The notes: generated by a model from the letters alone, not told the origin. 64,000 bases of DNA from Eimeria necatrix (GCF_000499385.1 NW_013655328.1:112488-176487), one strand, 5' to 3'; numbered from the stretch's first letter, positions 14,299 to 27,830 are shown. Numbers and translations: made by a program.

Positions 14299-15801
14299 TC
14301 AACTACATCCTCATCCGTGTTGTTGCCGACCATACCCAGCTGACATAGCCAGCTGCTTGTGTTCCCGAGAAGCGCTAATTAGGGGAGAGGTTCAGATAGA
14401 TATGTCTCATCTGTGGGACCATTCCTAAGCGATTCAAGCCCTTAGAAAGTACAGAGATCATTTCGCTACACTGCAAAACCGAAGGAGCCTGGAGTAGCGC
14501 TGTCAATACGCAAGTTCGCCAGTTCGTGCGCCCAACCCAGCAGACCTAAGGCCCATCTTGCCATTCATAAGGATGCATGGAAGTAGAACGATCACTTCAG
14601 TTGGACGCTCATAATTTTTAATTAACTGATTTGCTTGGCAGGAGCAGCCATTCTCCTCTGCATGCTGCTCATCATGCAGCGCCGCTGGGTGCTGGATCTC
14701 CCCAACTTCCACTGCCAAAAGGCCGACCATGTGAGCTTCGGAACATCAACCGAGTCACAAAAACAATTGTGCGAAGAGCACCATCTACATCAGACTATTC
14801 GCCAGTGCTATAAGTAGTCGCGAAAAGCCTGAGCCTGGAGTAGAAGCGGCAACTAGTGCGCAGTTCCAACATATACTGGAGCTATTTCAAAGCGTCTGTA
14901 TCCTGTAAGAGGAGCGCACGCAAGAACTACTCAAATGAGCCTGTACCACACGTGCTCGTAGTTAGAAGGTCAGATAGGCATTCCAATGGCCTCAAAGCTG
15001 GTCGAAAAGCTAGTTCCATGGAGACGTGACGCTAGCTTCAAAGCATTTTCTGACTCAATGCAGATAACAACCTAAGCACCGACAAACACATTTCAGTATA
15101 CACAACTTTGACGGCCTCATGCTGCCCTCACACGACCATATGCTACTAACCCTCCCTAAACGTATGCTAACCTCCGTGTATATACGCTGACCTCTGTGTA
15201 AACAACGCAGTAAGATACCAAAGTTTGCTACTAATGTGCTGCTACTAGCCTGCGGAATATTTGCGTAGCCATATCATCAAAGCCCAAAGTGACTGGTCAT
15301 CAGCTTCCTACGAGGGTAGCAGATGGCCTCAGTTCCCTAGCGAAATCACTTAACGCCATTCCCACCTCTAGTCTGAGAAATACACAATTGGCTTAAAATG
15401 CATAACTCCTGCAAACGCCTCCTCACCATCGTGGTTCCAGTGCCGGCGGGTGGATCAATAGCGAGCACGTGAACAGTACCATTTTACGCAAGCAAGTGAA
15501 CGAAGCAAGGAACACTCCGCTACCTGTGCGGGATACAACAGCTCCAAAACGAATGCTTTTCCGGGGAGCGCCAGCGCAGCAACTTTACCTCCACAGCACA
15601 ACTGGGGAAAAGGCATCTTCTCCAGTGTGGCCAACTCCTACAATGTAAAAAACTCTTCCCCCATACGAAGCTGCAAGCAGTCTTATTTGGCAGCGACATC
15701 CTCGCTATACTTGCCTCATGCGATCCTCAGTACTTAGAGCTGTATAATGTCTCCACACCCGAATGAGCTGTCGGTTTATCCTTGCTAGCAGGCCAACAAC
15801 T
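14299..15801. other. Intergenic region between convergent HYDIN and EGF-protein genes
   Basis: This holds the presumed 3' flanks of two convergent genes. A short open frame near 14635-14817 has a hydrophobic start, but I find no splice-supported extension and no family resemblance. Nothing else is recognised. Confidence 0.5.
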
Positions 15802-18800
15802 CTACAAATCATCCGTTGAGGGATTCGATGTCCCTGGACCACCGGAGTTGCCTGGCTCTGTGGCTTGTTCGCCTGTCGATGGTGCACTGGCTCCAGCGCC
15901 ACTTTCAGTAGGGACAACTGGGTCGGTAGGTGAAGGAAACTGCAGAGGCGTGTCTTTTTCGGGTTCTGGCGGTTCTTCTGTGTCTTCTGATGGTGAAGGG
16001 AACGCTATAATATCCACTTCTGTTTCACCTGGCTGCTGCTGGCCACCGTTAAGCTCTGGGAATCCAGAAGGCGTTGATGGAGCGTTTGCGTCAGCTGTAG
16101 GCAACTTCTTAAGCAAAATTTTAAGATTCTCAAAGCGCTCCTGATCCTCATCTTCGGGCGACATTGCCACAACCGCTACGTTTGAAATCTCGCAAGGGGT
16201 TTGCTTCGCAGACACCTTCACAGCAGCGACGGCACCTTCGAGGCTGCCCGCAGCATCACGGACTGCTTGCCGCGTGACTGGGTCAGTGTAAACCCGAAAG
16301 GATGTTTGCTCCACGGTTTGTCTAAGCTTGCTCGGGCGTAATTCATAAACCAGAGAAACATCGAACCCCCCGGGGGCCGGAGATATCCTACATGTAAAAG
16401 CCACTCCTGTGTGATGCCCTGAGTGATACGGCAGCGTAAGTCTAGTCGTGTGATATTCTCCACTCTGTTATGCCGCGAAGCGCAAGACACAATGCACACA
16501 CACAAACACGAAGTACGAAATTTCCGATTCCGTGTCTGGGGAAAACAATATGGCGATTGCGCCATATTCGCCTGCACTTGTACTCAAGCTCGCGTACATA
16601 TGGGGCCGCGGCTCCGCTTTCAAAACCGTCTGTAAGGTATGTACAGCTCGGATAGTTCACCTCGTCTAAAACGGCTTACTGTATGATACGCCTGTACGTC
16701 GAAAGTCCTACTGGCCGTGTTGAACTCTGCCCTAACGCATGGGGCAGCACTGATTCTAAAATGCAATGGGGCGCGGGACGCAGAAACTCGGAGAGACCCT
16801 TCAGGCACTTTAGTTGTCGACATCATCAGCATATCCCTAGGAACGCACTTGCCTGTGTGTACGTTCAGCATGTACATGCCATTGCAGAGACAGTGGTGGG
16901 CTGAAGCACCCCATAGACACTCCATAACCGCCTCCGGGTACCCACAAATGGATGGGTCAGGGCATTCTACTGGATCGCACGCCTTGACTACTGGCGTCGT
17001 TTCGTTTCCCACCGTCTTCATCATAGTAATGCATTGACATGAGTGTTCCACGGAGCCGTCCGAGACACATACTGCATCTGGTCCAAACGGCTGGCACGTG
17101 TCCTCATCGCATGCAGTCAGTGAAGCACACTTCCCCGTTCGCGTGTCGAGACCGTAGCCTGCCTTACACTTGCATATTTGTGTACCGGAATCTTTGTCCA
17201 CCAGGCAAGCCTCAACCGACTCATCGCTTCCGCAATCCGTCAGTGGGCATGCAGACGGGGGAAGTTCGCACAGCTCGCGGTTTCTGTTGTACCGCCAGCC
17301 TGCGGGACATTCCGGTAAGCATTCTCCCGATGCATTCATTTGAAATCCATCGACACACGTACAAACCGACTTCCCTTGCTTTTTTTCACAGGTCGCCACG
17401 CCTTCTGGCCAACCACATGAAGGCAAGTAACAATCAGACGCCACGCACTGACGGAGTGCCGCATCCCACGTATAACCGTCTTTGCAAGCGCACACCCTCC
17501 CACCGATGCCCATGGAACAAGACTCAGCGTCGTGTGCCTCTGTCGAGCCACAAAGAGCTGCCTCCTCCTCTGAGCACCTCTTCTGGCACTGGTTGTCCCT
17601 TGTGTTGAGCACGTATCCCGACCGACACGTGCATATGAACTTGCCAGTTATTGGATGCTCACTGCATGTGTTGACCCCCTCAACAGGGCCGCATGGGGCC
17701 TCCTTATCACACCTGTCATAAGGGGCAGGCACGCATTTCTGCAACGCAGAATTCAGCACGAAATTCGGCGCACAGACGCATGTCGCTTCGGACTTGGTCT
17801 GTCCTGGAGGACTTGTCACTACCCTTGACGGGTAGCAAAACTTGACAGCTTCTGGTGGGCCACAAGCATTGTCTTCGCAGACGTCTGAGAAACAGCCGTA
17901 AACGACCAACAGCAAACCATACAGCTTTTGTCATGCATACCAAATATAAAGAGATACGGAGGTCATTCATAACCGTTGCGGTTAGCGGCAGGCACAGCAA
18001 AAATCTGCGCGCAGCAGCAAGGACACCTCAAATGACGGCGCGATGAGAAGCACCCTTCCAGCTCGAGTCAGAACGGCCAAGGCAATATTAAACGAATTCA
18101 TTTAAACGCAGCACGGCCAGAGCAACCCATGTTTTCTTCGCTCTGAAGTGCTCTACTGATGCAGGACCGCTTGCTTGAAGGACGTACTCAGCACACACTT
18201 CTGACGGCGTTGGTCCGCAGTGTAGGGGGATTTGCAGACGCAAGCAGCCCCTGACAGGCGACCGCTTAGAGGGATATCTACGCAATGCGAAGCCCCATCA
18301 GAGGAGGTGCAGCTATGTGCAAACTGTTCACAGTCTGCAGCGGAACACAGACGCACAAACAGTCGAACACAGGCAACATCCCCGCCCGCATCTGGTACTA
18401 AAGAACACGAGACGAAGATATAATAGCGTGAAGCGTAGTGTATCATCCGTAAGCCTCGCTTCCAATATCAAGGACAAGTTCATGCGCCAATCTTCACCTT
18501 TCCGAGACAGGCATTAGGATGCTATAAACTCACTGCAAGCTCCAGGAGTCCGGGGAAATTGCTTTTCGCATGGCTCCTCCTTGCAAGTTTGAGGAACAAC
18601 ATCTTCCGTGTCTGGACAGCAAAAGCCACTGCCGCAATATACTTTTGAGTCATTAAGCGCCGGTTCCCTGCGGCTGCCACAGGAAACACCCTTTGTCCCC
18701 GTGCGGCACAGCCAGAAAGCTTCGCCTCGATGCACAAGAGAAATGTCGGAGTCGTTACTCGCCGCTTCTGCATGCGCGATCAGCCCCAATAAGACAAAAA

Positions 18801-18840
18801 GAGCCAACTGCATCAGCAGGGACAGCAGAGGGAACCCCAT
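15802..18840 (-). CDS. Secreted multi-EGF-like protein (microneme-type), 4 exons
   Basis: Exons are 18534-18840, 18188-18397, 16661-17884 and 15802-16418 (or starting at 16406), giving about 781-785 aa. All three introns are phase 1, as in shuffled EGF modules. The start at 18840 gives a clear signal peptide (MGFPLLSLLM, Leu/Ala-rich core, AHAEA). A Cys-rich N-terminal segment follows. Exon 2 carries one EGF-like unit, and exon 3 about seven more with the pattern CGxxEAVxxC...CxCxxGY...C, close to EGF modules of coccidian microneme proteins. The C-terminal part is not EGF: it is a Cys-poor segment with repeated FRVYTDPV/FDVQAY-like strands, then an acidic Pro/Ser-rich tail ending STDDL with no transmembrane or GPI signal. 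Expected to be secreted, possibly complexed with a membrane-anchored partner. Family membership is inferred; I cannot name an orthologue. Confidence 0.85.
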
Positions 18841-21211
18841 CCCCTGGGCGCAACGAGCTGATGATGCAGCACACACTAGATATGACTTTCTTTGATGCGT
18901 ATGTCCGCTGCATCGCAGCCTAGAGCCTGTGCTGCAGATGTGTGTGAGGAAGCGCCAACAAGAGCTGGACTGCCAGGGCGTTTCGTGGCGTGGTATTATG
19001 AACGCAGAGCCCCTCACTGCAGCAGAGACGCTGGCTCCTTTTCAAAGGCTGAGCCAACACTACCACCAGAAACTGCAGCAGCACCAGAGCGCAGCTTTCG
19101 CCGTGAGAAGCACGTGTACCGACATCCGATCGCAGTAGATACGGCAGTTGAGACTTCAGCTGCCCTTACTTCAAAATTTTCATTTGAGAATAAAAATTGA
19201 AGTTCAGTGGAAAAGATACTTCAAAGAGATGTTTCCTTCACCTGTCAATGTCGTTGATGTGAGGCCTCCGCATGACAACGCGAAAAGCCGCGGGGCAGAA
19301 CGAACTGCCCAAGCGAACGCACCAGACAAAAACGCGAATAACTCTAAAGCTTTGTTAAATTTTATGAGGAGACTCTGGAAGTTTTAAGCTGCTGCACGTA
19401 CCAGTGGGACTGCGAGCAGGGCTGGACTGTGCCAACCAGCAGACTGCTGTTTGGTCCTGCAGGCGAGAGTATGAGAATGAGAAGTGATGAATCAAAGATG
19501 CGCCGTTATATGCTCATGGCTCACTGTGTTTGACAATTAACTAGAACAATGTGCTGCGTTCACTGCATCAGCGAGACTCTGAGAACGCCGGCGACCAGTG
19601 GAGAGGAAGATGCGGAACAGGAGGATGAGAGATGGCTATGGAGGCTAAACCCATAAGATATTTCCTGTTGCTTATTCAAAGAATTACTTCATACTAGGGG
19701 GTTAAGAAAGCAGCAAGATGATAGGACCAAAAGTCACATAGTGCTGCAGGCGCTTCACGCAGGAAGATGGACTGGACCAGACAAGCACTGTGAGAAACAG
19801 ACACACTGGAGTTACCAGGCGGCCTCAGGGCTGGAGCGGCTCAATATTATCGTTAACGTCACAAAGTAAAGGAAAGTACGCTGCAGGGGAACGCACGAGC
19901 TCGCTGGCAGGCAGCCTTTGAGGCAGCGAGGGAGCAGACGACGAAATGAGCAGGGTGCATCCTTACAGCAGTGTAGACGGGTCCCACTTTTCTGGAATAT
20001 ATGCGCAGAGGTACACAATATGGCTTCCCGTTGCCACCACGTTGGTTGCATTGATCTGGCAGAGGACGTGCTGGTTGCATAGACTTCGGCCTAAACTCGC
20101 CAAGAGGCGTTTCGAGCCGTTCCAATACCTCTATTGACGGAACAAGAAGGCCCCCCTCGGGTGAGCAAGATCTTTTAGAGCTGCTTCTGAGGAGTGCTCG
20201 GAGCTCCCTGCGGGAGCTCCCTGCGCGGGATTTGTGATACCGGTCCGAGTACTCAGAATGAGGTTGCTCGGTGCTCCACGCTCCGATATGAACTACGAAG
20301 AAGCACATTGTTTGTCCCTATTTACTTAGTACAAAAGCGAGGATGCTGAGAAAGCCAAGAGCCTGTGAGTGCTGAACGGCCAATAAGACCACGGCGCTCA
20401 TGGAACTATGTAACGAAGAATCATGGTCTTCCGTAGCTGCTTGGCTGAATGGTCTTCCCGTTGCACGCTGCCTTTGCCACAAGTTCTGCTCAATGCCTCT
20501 AAGAGAACCGTGCCAAGTGGCTGTCGCAAAAATAAATCCACCTGTGAACTACGCCGATACGTGAAACAATTTGACAATCCCCACACAGGGGGTTCAGTTG
20601 CACTCGACCGTGTTGTCGCTGTATGCACGATAGGTGCCATATAATTGTGGCTTTTTACTGTATCGCTTTGCGCACTCAGAAGTGACTTGAAGACAATTCT
20701 CCGGTGCACAAATAAAAGGGCCCAGCCCACAGAAACAAGCTCCAAAATTTGCGGCTGCGGCGATATGTGCTGGACCCAGCCTGAGTATCGCGTCAGCAGT
20801 GTGCAGCAGCGCCCCAGTGGCCAACGCAGAATCGCTGGCATATTGAACTGGTGGGGTGAAGTGCGCCGTTGTGGAGAAGCCATGCGGTGATTCCCCTGCT
20901 GGCAAGCAGCTGTAGTCAGTCCCCTTGTAGCAGCGTCTCTAGCGGAGTTTAACGTGATAATCCACAATTTTATGATCAATTGAAGGCTCCACTTATCGTT
21001 ATCATCTTCAACGAGTGCATTGATTAGTATAATATTTCCTTCACGATGACACTGAGCATTACGCACTGCACCGGCAGCCCACTAAAATGCGCCTTGGCGT
21101 AGCCTTCGAGTGGTCGCACAGAGATATTCAGCTATATCAAGAGCAGCGCAGGCACTTGCATGGCGGATGTCGTCTTCAGAAGCAAGGCAGTGCACCCTGT
21201 CGGCAGAAGCA
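18841..21211. other. Intergenic region upstream of the EGF gene and downstream of aminopeptidase P
   Basis: It contains the 5' flank of the EGF gene and the 3' flank of aminopeptidase P. Open frames on both strands (for example 20398-21066 on minus, 18929-19138 on plus) have no splice support or recognisable family. I see no confident gene. Confidence 0.45.
20200..20225. repeat. Perfect 13-bp tandem duplication
   Basis: GGAGCTCCCTGCG occurs twice back to back; each copy contains the palindrome GGAGCTCC. Non-coding, no function assigned. Confidence 0.85.
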
Positions 21212-24200
21212 TCAGGGCCACTCAGTCTGCAAGAGTTCGTGCAAAGGCTGGGTGTTCTTCTTCAGCCACGCGCGCACCTCCTCGCTGGTGACGGACACCG
21301 CCTGCGGAAGAGGCGGGCGAAAGGGAAAATCCTTCCCTTTCGTTGCAAGGCGAGAAGATATGCGCGTGAAAACACGCTGGTGGTAGGCGTCAAGCCACGA
21401 TATTTCCTACACAAGCAGAAATAGGGGAAGCGCAGAAGCCTCACGGCTTTAGCTGTACAAATTCTGCGGCTTACACCGCCAAAAAGAGAATTAAAGCTGC
21501 AAGACACTTTGTTCACGTGAGGAACTGAATCTAGCTGGGAAGCGTGTTGCACAGCCAGCAAGCTAGTTCGCTGACAGGCATTCCACGTGAGAGCGAAAGT
21601 CCTGGCAAGAGCTTCCAACCTTTCGTAGGCTAACCTGGCGCGTAAGGAGAGAGGCGTCGATAAGTCTCGCTTGAATGGGTACGAGGGTAAGAGAATCGAA
21701 TTCCAAAAACCGCCTGCCGCGGTGGCTGAGTCCACTCCTGAGCAAAATAGCAGCAACAGCGTGCAGAGGCCAAAAATAAAGCAGCTCCATGACTTCACGC
21801 CACTGTCTCTACGAACACAGTGTAGATAGAGAGCCAACACACAAAGTGCACACCCAAGTTCTCTAGAAGTTGGAAGGACCATGCACACTGCTGCAGGTTT
21901 TGCTTTCCAGTGTGCAAAGCCTCAGCGGACAGCCTCGCCCCATCACGCCGCACGCGGTATATTTACTACCAGTGGCACCTGAAAACTAACACTGGTAGCG
22001 GCACGAAATATATAAACAGCCAAAATATTCGCGGGAATATTTTTTTTTGCGTGTCCTGTCCGCTGGAGCAGGGGTGGCTTCCTCCTATGGCTCACGGTTT
22101 CACCGCCGCAAGGTTCTCTATGCGAATGCCGAAGGCTTTATCCTTGTAAAAGCCAGGCTCGATGGAGAGGACAGAGCCAGGCTGCATTTCATGAAGCGAT
22201 GCCGCTCCCTGCCAGGAAGTCACACACAAAAGCAGACTAATCGGATAAGCACAAAATAAAACGTGTTTTGCCTTGGGACTTATTAACGGCATCACGTGCA
22301 TTAGCCGGGAGAGGTCAACAGACGTATATGTAGGAGCAACTCTTTCTGCTACTGCAGCAGCTACTGCAGCAGTAGCCGTACTTGGCCCCTACCGTCAGAC
22401 GGGGAGAAATGCCTATAGGGCCTTCATGCACGTTGAGAAAGTGCCCAACTCCGTGTCCCGTCCCTAAAGTGCAACAGGTGCGTTCAAAAACGTCGGGGAA
22501 AAATATGCGCTCCTGTGATCTTCCTTGCTTTTTGTGTTTTGGGGCCTCTGCGCTGCTTGGGTTCGTGTTCTGCTGCGTCCGGTTGTGTGTGAGTCGCTGT
22601 GTATTGAGCAGTCATGCGCTTCGCGTGGCTGTTAACATCTTTTTGTTAACATGTGCTGGAACTTATTGCTACCGTGTTCTGCCCTATCAATGGCATCCTA
22701 GCTTACAATCAGTGTACACTGCTATGTGTCTGTGCGTCTGCCCGTGCTTGTCAGAGTGAACACGACTTAAAGCGGAATTTACCGTGCATATAATCGAGGC
22801 CCTTGTTCCAAAGGTGTTGTCTCGCTAGTGCATCGATTTGTGGTCCTTTTGAGCCCTCAGGAAACTTTTGAGCGCTCAGTCCTATCATCCCCTGTAGAAC
22901 AAACAAAAACAATGTATAAAACCAAACCCCGCCAGGTTAGGAGAGAGCTCCGCAGGACCGCAAAGGTTCCATGGCGGCACAGGCAAACGAACATACAAAG
23001 ACAACGCAGGTTATATTCGGAAGCGTGGCAACACGAAGAGAAAGATGCCCATGGAGATAACGGCCATCGCTCGCAGACGATCAGGCATGGGAACGCAGAC
23101 AACGGGCTGATTTTTGTGTATCTAGGCTCCATAGAAGCGTTTCATCCACTGTTTTGATGCCTCACCTTCAAAACGAGTGTGTAGGCCTCCTTTTGTTCAT
23201 CTGTGGGCTCGCCAAGGTGAAGCGTGCGGGTAACGTCTGTAGTTCCTGTGAGATACTGTCCTCCCGAGTCCAGCAAGAATATTGGGGATTCATTTTGAGC
23301 GGCAGGCTCCCCACCTGGGCCCCTTACTGTAACGCATAGCAACCCTTCAGGCTCGGACATGCGGGCCTTAAGCTGCAGACTTGTCTCCGGGCCTGGCCTG
23401 AAAACACCGAAGGCGTAATTGGTAACAATGCTTCTTACTGTTCCTGCTCCAGTAAAAGGGAAACCCGCAAGCACCTGCGGATGACGCATTCTCACCTGTA
23501 GTGGGCTAACGCACAATTGGAACCGAAGCAAGATATTGATGCAAAGGAAGTACCCCTAAACAGATCAGACTTTCAGGGGGAACAAAAGGCGACACGCAAG
23601 AGCAAATGAATGCAATGAATGGGACTACGAGCAAAAATTAAAGACATACGCAGGTACACAGCCTCATAGGCAACCCCAAGTAAATATCTAAGCGGTAGGC
23701 ATTCTCGTCGATCGCCTCTCTCCCACATTGGGAAGCAGCGGTCCAGAAGCAGCCGTCTCTGCACTTGAATGAAGCACTGTTGGGACTTGCTTTCGATGCA
23801 AGTGTGTCAAGTGTTGTTTACCATGGCCTCTCTGGATGCATCTACGGCTTCCTTCAGCGTCCATTCTGTCAGGATGCATTCTTGTCCACCATGCTCCTGC
23901 TGCTGCGGCGGCGTCATTGTCGCTCTGGCATTGGCTAGCAGTTGTTTCTCAAACCAGCAGAAGAAAGTGGCCAGGGCCACCCCGTCATCCTCGTGAGCCT
24001 CGGCCATCCCTTTGAGTTCCTTCTCATCCTTAGCAGCCTAATAATGCAAAAAAAAGGCACGACAGGAGTCCACAGGAAGTTCTAGCTCAGAAGTACAGCG
24101 GAACTTCTGGTGGCACTACGTAGTTGGACATGCATACTATACATAATGCACGGCCAACTCAGCATTTGTTTTCCTCATTGCTTTAACACTTTTTCGTGTG

Positions 24201-26853
24201 CACAAGCCGTTGAGTATACCACTGTGGTGCAGGCTGCGCGTGTGTTCGTGTGTGTCCGCTTTGCAAACCTTAGCAACAGAGACAGGTGTGTCCTTAACGA
24301 TAAGGCGTTTCGAGTCAGCCAGAATGCGGTGTATTGCCAAGTTTATTTTGGGATCCAGCCAAGCCACTCGCTGCTCATCAAGGGCCCCTGCTATCTGCAG
24401 CTTCGACCTAGGTTCCTGATGTGTTTTGTCGCCGCCAGCGAGAAGCCAATCAACAGCACCGAGCAGGCCCTCATGCGTCTGCTGCTGCAGATCCTCCGGC
24501 AACTGCTGGTGCTCTCGCTGCAGCTGCTGCTGCTGCTGGCTAAGATCCCAGGTAAGGAGGAGCTGTAGGTCACTGGCGAGGCTTTCATAAGGCCTTAGCA
24601 CAGCACCTTCTGTCGCCAGTTCCGCCTTGGCCGAAGAGGACACCCTGGTAGGGTCCGTGTACACCCTGAATCCGAAACTCAATCAAGTCGTTGGTTCACT
24701 GAAGAATGTAACATTACAGGCACAACGGAGTTTATACGGAGGTCTGTTCTGCACAGAACTAGACAGATATACCACGCAGAGAATGGACAAAGAAGAGGAA
24801 GGAAGCCGCTCACAGTAGGCGCCAGGGACACGGTTTCGCACAGTGGGGATCCTCAGCAGAAGCTACATTAGGGCCTTTGGCCAATAAGGCGTAGGAATAA
24901 AAGACAGTGCTGTTTGGTGAATCAGATCCTCGCAGGTTCGTAAGCCACGCCACTTCGTCAAGACTCTGGAGAACATGAACGCACCACAAAATCTAGGGTT
25001 CACCGCCTGGCCCCCTCACGTGTGTTCTCAAAAGTTGAGGGCCCACACATACAGAATTTGACACAGCCCTATACTACGCAGTGTGCACCTTGGCTTCACG
25101 AGCCCTGAATCCCTCAGCAAACAGCCGGAACCCGTCTCCATAACATTAGTCCACGAAGACTCACCGAGAGCAGCAGAAGATCTGCGCCTTCCTTTGCCAT
25201 CGTCTGGACCGTCCTGGCCACCTTTTCCCGCGTAGACAGTCCTGCGGACACGCCTCCAACGCTTATCCCAAGGCTTTTAGCCTTGACAGTATAAGGACGA
25301 AATACCAACAATTTCTTGCCCTTGCGTCCGGTTTCCATGACTGCAAATTCAAACCGGGATCTAATGCATACATGCATGCGACTATGTGCCCCCCTCGCTG
25401 CTAAGTCCTCTCTCACCCCTAAATTCCTTTGGATGCACGTACACGGAGCTTGAGGGGAGGACTGGCCTCTGGACACCCCATATCTCATCAACAAGGTTTC
25501 GATCCAGAGGAATGATGTGCCTAACAGACTCGTCCTGGCTCCCCTGAGCCAGCACAAAGACACCAATTTCGGGTTCCCAACTTCGGTTTAGCGGGAAAAA
25601 GAACGGCGGTGTAAACTCGAAAGGCTCTAGCTACCTGGTGGGTTTGAGCCTCTCGCTGAACGTTGAAACCGGCATCCTTTATCTGGCTAAGGAGTCCCAG
25701 TGAAGTTGTAAAAGCATCGACACCGAGACGCCGAACTGCAAAACAACACTCAAAGCTGAAGCACCTTCAACCAGTGCACCGGTTTGGTTTCCCGCTAGGC
25801 TTCCATGTTCCTAACAAGGCGCAAACTAAATGCTTATGGTGTCTTCATTCGACACACGGCTATAGCGTCAATGCTCCATTTGCCCTTGTATTAATCAATT
25901 GTAGCTTAATGGCAATCCCAGCTTCACGCGACAGACGAGGCATTCCTAGAATCCCTAGGTTTTTGAGCTGACTTTTCGTTTCTTGTTTTAGGAACTGAGT
26001 GAGCGTTGGCGTGTTTCCGAAATCCGATTTCATGAGCTGCCATAATCCCACGGGCAGCTGCTGCTCTGCCTGAGAGAAGTACCTGACCAAGGCAAGCGCA
26101 ACAAAGTGTATATAATACCAAAGACATAGCGATGGAGGGCCCCCACAGATACAAATTCAGGTGGGACAGAGCGCGAAAGCAATCAATTTGTGCTATGCCT
26201 CGATCATTCGTATAACTGCGCATCTCTGCCTGTCTCTATGCATATTTCCGCCTTTCTTGATCTTCTGTCGCAAAAGAGAAACAATGCAGACGATGCGCCG
26301 CAGCTGGGACAAAAAATACACGAAACTCGTCAAGCCGTCAAGGCATAGCAGGCTTTACAAAAGGCGGCAGCGGTTAGAGTAAGTAAGGAGTAAGACGCGC
26401 AAGCGGCTTATTGAGGAGGTCAGTTCAAGACTCTCCTTACCTTCCATCTGTCCAGAGGAATGCACTGTCTCTCGTTACAAGAGCCAATCCATTTGAGCCA
26501 CTAAAATTAGACAAAAATGTCCTACGGGCAAAGGCGCTAGCTGGAATTTCGCTACCATGAGCATCTGCATCATCAACTATCAAGCCATCCAGCTGATGAG
26601 CCTGAAGAAGCAAACGGAGAGCTCCCAGCCGCTCGGCTGCGGCAGCGTCGATTCCCCTAGACACCATCCTGCTGCTGCCGCTGCTGCTTGTCACGGCGTA
26701 GTGCAGGAACTTGGGAGAAAGGTAGGTAGCAAGAAAAGGATTAAAGGGAAAGGGGAAACCCCCAGTGACAGGGAAGGCAACGGAACTACTGGAGAAAAAG
26801 CAGCAACGAACTACAGACACACATAAAAAGACTCGGCCCCACGCGTGCCGCAT
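21212..26853 (-). CDS. X-Pro aminopeptidase (aminopeptidase P, M24B), 16 exons
   Basis: Cytosolic-type aminopeptidase P removes an N-terminal residue preceding proline using two metal ions. Exons: 26441-26853, 25973-26082, 25635-25735, 25417-25543, 25165-25340, 24814-24965, 24269-24665, 23822-24037, 23727-23758, 23496-23555, 23166-23397, 22783-22891, 22393-22463, 22096-22208, 21635-21737, 21212-21406. They total 2607 nt (868 aa) with consistent phases. Metal ligands are intact: LLDSGGQY and GTTDVTRT (Asp, Asp), [15 protein letters not shown] (His), LSIEPGFY and GIRIENL (Glu, Glu). The N-terminal creatinase-like subdomain starts near [12 protein letters not shown] and contains the WTDGRYF motif; the C-terminus carries the family LTLVPI...WLDAYHQRV block. 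Longer than the human enzyme (about 620 aa) because of an N-terminal extension and a Gln-rich insert in the exon 24269-24665. A later Met (MVSRGIDAA) could be the start. The smallest exon (23727-23758) is the least certain. Confidence 0.93.
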
Positions 26854-27830
26854 TGGCAGCACGACTAATACGTACTACCAGTGCTGCTCCTGATGTTCCT
26901 GACACTCTTCCTGATATTTCTAGCGGTGGAGTAGATATATTTCGTGAAATCACAGACACACACCTCTGCCCGTCACCTGACAGCTGAGGGTGCGCGATGC
27001 TGATCGGAGTGTTTGCAGGTATATTCCTGACAATGCTGGGTACAATATAATCAGACAGACAAGGAAACGAGAAAGACTCTCGGTTGGCGCTGCGTAAACC
27101 CGCAATTCGTCTGTGTGAGTGGCTGGCTCAACCTTTGTGGATCATGCAGGCTGAGCAGCTGTGAATACCCGTTACCCCAACACCGCTATTTAGAGTCAAC
27201 CTTTCTGCCGGCCCAATCTTCGTACATAAAGCCGACGGAGTTCCTTAACTACAGAAGATCAAATCTAAGTCTCTTTCTTTCGGCCACCCCGTTGATACAC
27301 CCCCGTGCATGCATTTGGGAAGCCGGGAGCAAGTCACTGCAAGAAGGTGGGCCCCAAAAGCCTGTGAGGGACAGCTCAGAGGTCGCCCTTCCTCTCACTT
27401 GGTCATTGCTCTGAGAAAAATATACAGCTCCTTGTCTGAATGACTCTATGCGTTTACGTTTCCTCTCCGGCTCTCCACTTCCACACCATGAAGTGATATC
27501 CGCACTATAGACCAACTGCATTACAAGGACCGAAGAAAGGGTCGCATTCGCCTTATCGTAAATGCGTGCACCTGCAGAATGACCAGTACATTTGTCAGCC
27601 GCTTCGCACAATTCCCAGAAGCAGTAGCAAAGAGAGCAATACTGCGGCTCAGGCTCATGCGCTGCATAGTTGCAGCGGCGAAGTATCGGAGCGAGTGTAA
27701 GACAACGGAGTTGAACAGCATAAAAGAAGTAAATTTGGAGTGCAAAGATTTTTGCGCGAATAGGCGCAGCTACACGGGTTCAGGAACAGCAACAGAAGCA
27801 GGGGAACAAGCGACTACGTCGGTTTAGGAA
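26854..27830. promoter_or_regulatory. Head-to-head intergenic region (aminopeptidase P / WBP4)
   Basis: The two flanking genes start in opposite directions, so this stretch of just under 1 kb should contain both promoters. I see no TATA-like or other motif I would defend, and no convincing coding sequence. Confidence 0.4.

Noticed and set aside
20398..21066. A 222-codon minus-strand frame.
   Set aside because: No conserved motif, no splice context, and unusual composition compared with the confident genes.
21082..21888. An apparent separate three-exon secreted protein on the minus strand with a hydrophobic start at 21888.
   Set aside because: Its most convincing middle piece ([20 protein letters not shown]) is in frame with WLDAYHQRV and is the C-terminal end of aminopeptidase P; the remaining pieces are chance open frames.
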